Assembly (NCBI GenBank): GCA_030743915.1
Contig: JASLRP010000061.1
Span: 1-7,233 of the forward strand
Length of the DNA: 7,233 nt
Source: SAR202 cluster bacterium
GTDB lineage: Bacteria; Chloroflexota; Dehalococcoidia; Lucifugimonadales; UBA1123
Direction: 5' to 3'
The position numbers and the translations under genes are program-made. Under the pieces are notes generated by a model. It was not told where the DNA came from. It saw only the letters and a list, made by a program, of their open reading frames with translations, and made no database searches. Shown in pieces: positions 6,519 through 7,233 of this stretch; the first letter of the stretch is position 1; each line of letters opens with the position of its first letter.

Positions 6519-6854
6519 TCAGTCACCCAGCGCGACAGTTATATATCTCCAGGACTCCGGGCCGGGAACGGTCGTGGTATGCCCCTCGCCGGTCAGATCC
6601 TCAGCAAGAAACACGTCGCCAGGGCCGAAGGTCAGCGTGCCGTCTCTTAGGCCCACATTCACGCTGCCTGACAATGTCACCACGTACTGACGACGCGGGG
6701 CGTTATGCCAATCATCCGCGCGGTCAGTGTTGGAGACTCGGAACATGGTCGCCTTTGCGGGCGCGTCTTCGTCAACCACAGGCATGGTCACTTGGTCCCA
6801 CTCTTCGAAATGGGACTTGCCGTCGTCGCCGGTGTAGAGCCTTCCGATCACCAT
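6519..6854 (-). CDS. Small cupin-fold protein C
   Basis: A 111-residue cupin, the most diverged of the three (roughly half identical to A and B by eye). It keeps the N-terminal motif R-L-Y-T-G-D-D-G-K-S-H (5-15) and the block D-W-H-N-A-P-R-R-Q-Y-V-V-T (48-60). It also keeps L-A-E-D-L-T-G-E-G-H-T-T (83-94), preceded by F-G-P-G-D at 76-80. Where A and B have His51 it has Asn51, so its metal or ligand site is probably different; His50, Gln56 and His92 remain. The segment from 21 to 40 shows almost no similarity to A or B and is richer in acidic residues. The start is ATG 6854 with AAAGGAGAT at 6861-6869, a 6-base spacer; an in-frame start at 6932 would overlap the upstream gene's end. It follows the FAH-family gene after 31 bases. 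Confidence 0.85.
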   Translation of the reverse strand: MVIGRLYTGDDGKSHFEEWDQVTMPVVDEDAPAKATMFRVSNTDRADDWHNAPRRQYVVTLSGSVNVGLRDGTLTFGPGDVFLAEDLTGEGHTTTVPGPESWRYITVALGD

Positions 6855-6885
6855 GTTCCGATCTCCTTTATGTTCTTCGACGCGA

Positions 6886-7233
6886 TTAGCTGCCCGGCGT
6901 GTACTTGCCAGTCGCTTGCTCAACCGGGCCATCGAATCCGGCTTCGGTCCGCTCCAGGCGAGTGTCGCGCGGCCATGTCCGGTTCAGGTCGTCCTGAATG
7001 GAGATATGGAGCGTGTCCAGACCTTCGACCTCAAGCGCAACCGAGTCTCCGCCCTGGAGAGCGCTCAGCCCTCGATGGTTCGTCCCTGTTGCCACGATGT
7101 CGCCTGGCTCCAGATCATGAATGGAACTCACCCAGGCAAGGGACTTTGCGATGTTGTGGGCCATGTCGTCGGTGTTGAAATTCTGTTTCAACTCGCCGTT
7201 GACTCGGAGCTGGACCTGGAGCTTCTGCGGGTC
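6886..7233 (-). CDS. Fumarylacetoacetate-hydrolase-family protein, C-terminal part
   Basis: The 115 C-terminal residues of a protein in the FAH superfamily. The superfamily includes metal-dependent fumarylacetoacetate/fumarylpyruvate hydrolases, 2-keto-acid decarboxylases and hydratases of aromatic-ring degradation. Family marks are V-N-G-E-L-K-Q (11-17 of the fragment) and N-T-D-D-M (20-24), where relatives have NTSDM. They continue with L-E-P-G-D-I-V-A-T-G-T (41-51) and L-Q-G-G-D-S-V-A-L-E-V-E-G-L (59-72). The metal-binding Glu/Asp residues and the catalytic region lie further N-terminal, beyond the right edge, so activity cannot be judged. After the fold there is a polar tail of about 30 residues from R-T-W to the TAA at 6886-6888. 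It heads the visible part of the cupin operon, so the cupins may act on or sense compounds in the same pathway. Confidence 0.85.
   Translation of the reverse strand, partial: DPQKLQVQLRVNGELKQNFNTDDMAHNIAKSLAWVSSIHDLEPGDIVATGTNHRGLSALQGGDSVALEVEGLDTLHISIQDDLNRTWPRDTRLERTEAGFDGPVEQATGKYTPGS

Noticed and set aside
6705..7178. Open frame of 157 codons on the plus strand across cupin C and the FAH gene
   Set aside because: It overlaps two genes with strong motifs on the other strand; its translation is rich in Pro, Arg and Cys, as expected of an antisense frame.

Overview
The window looks like chromosomal DNA from a free-living bacterium of moderately high GC content (my estimate by eye is the mid to upper 50s percent). 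Genes are tightly packed, with ATGA start/stop overlaps and clear GGAGG-type ribosome binding sites. The mix of an agmatinase-like ureohydrolase, NosFY/DrrAB-like ABC pairs, small cupins in series and a fumarylacetoacetate-hydrolase-family protein resembles gene content I associate with Chloroflexota (Dehalococcoidia/SAR202-type). That is only an impression; nothing here fixes the taxonomy. I see no rRNA, tRNA, CRISPR array, insertion sequence or phage gene.

Region 1 (1-1075, minus strand) holds two genes read leftward from about 1075. The first is a 147-residue GNAT acetyltransferase resembling polyamine acetylases. The second, 33 bases downstream, is an agmatinase/ureohydrolase-family protein cut by the left window edge. 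One makes putrescine from agmatine in its family and the other acetylates polyamines, so the pair suggests a small polyamine or amine metabolism operon. Region 2 (1076-1209) is a divergent control region. It has inverted repeats on the GNAT side and, on the other side, a good promoter whose -10 box lies inside a perfect 10-bp palindrome. The predicted transcript start falls on the ATG of the next gene.

Region 3 (1210-5618, plus strand) is a five-gene operon: ATPase 1, permease 1, ATPase 2, permease 2 and an alpha/beta hydrolase. The first four overlap by 4 bases or abut, so they are probably translated in a coupled way. They would form either one heteromeric ABC exporter or two parallel ones. 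The hydrolase follows after 43 bases with its own ribosome binding site and may act on a related substrate.

Region 4 (5640-7233, minus strand) meets region 3 tail to tail. It reads leftward from the right edge: the C-terminal part of a fumarylacetoacetate-hydrolase-family protein, then three consecutive small cupin proteins of 111-112 residues. The last two cupins are about 79% identical, and the first is roughly half identical to them. All share an N-terminal motif (R-x-Y-[TS]-G-D-D-G-x-[ST]-H) and an unusual metal-site pattern. This three-cupin array is the least explained part of the window.
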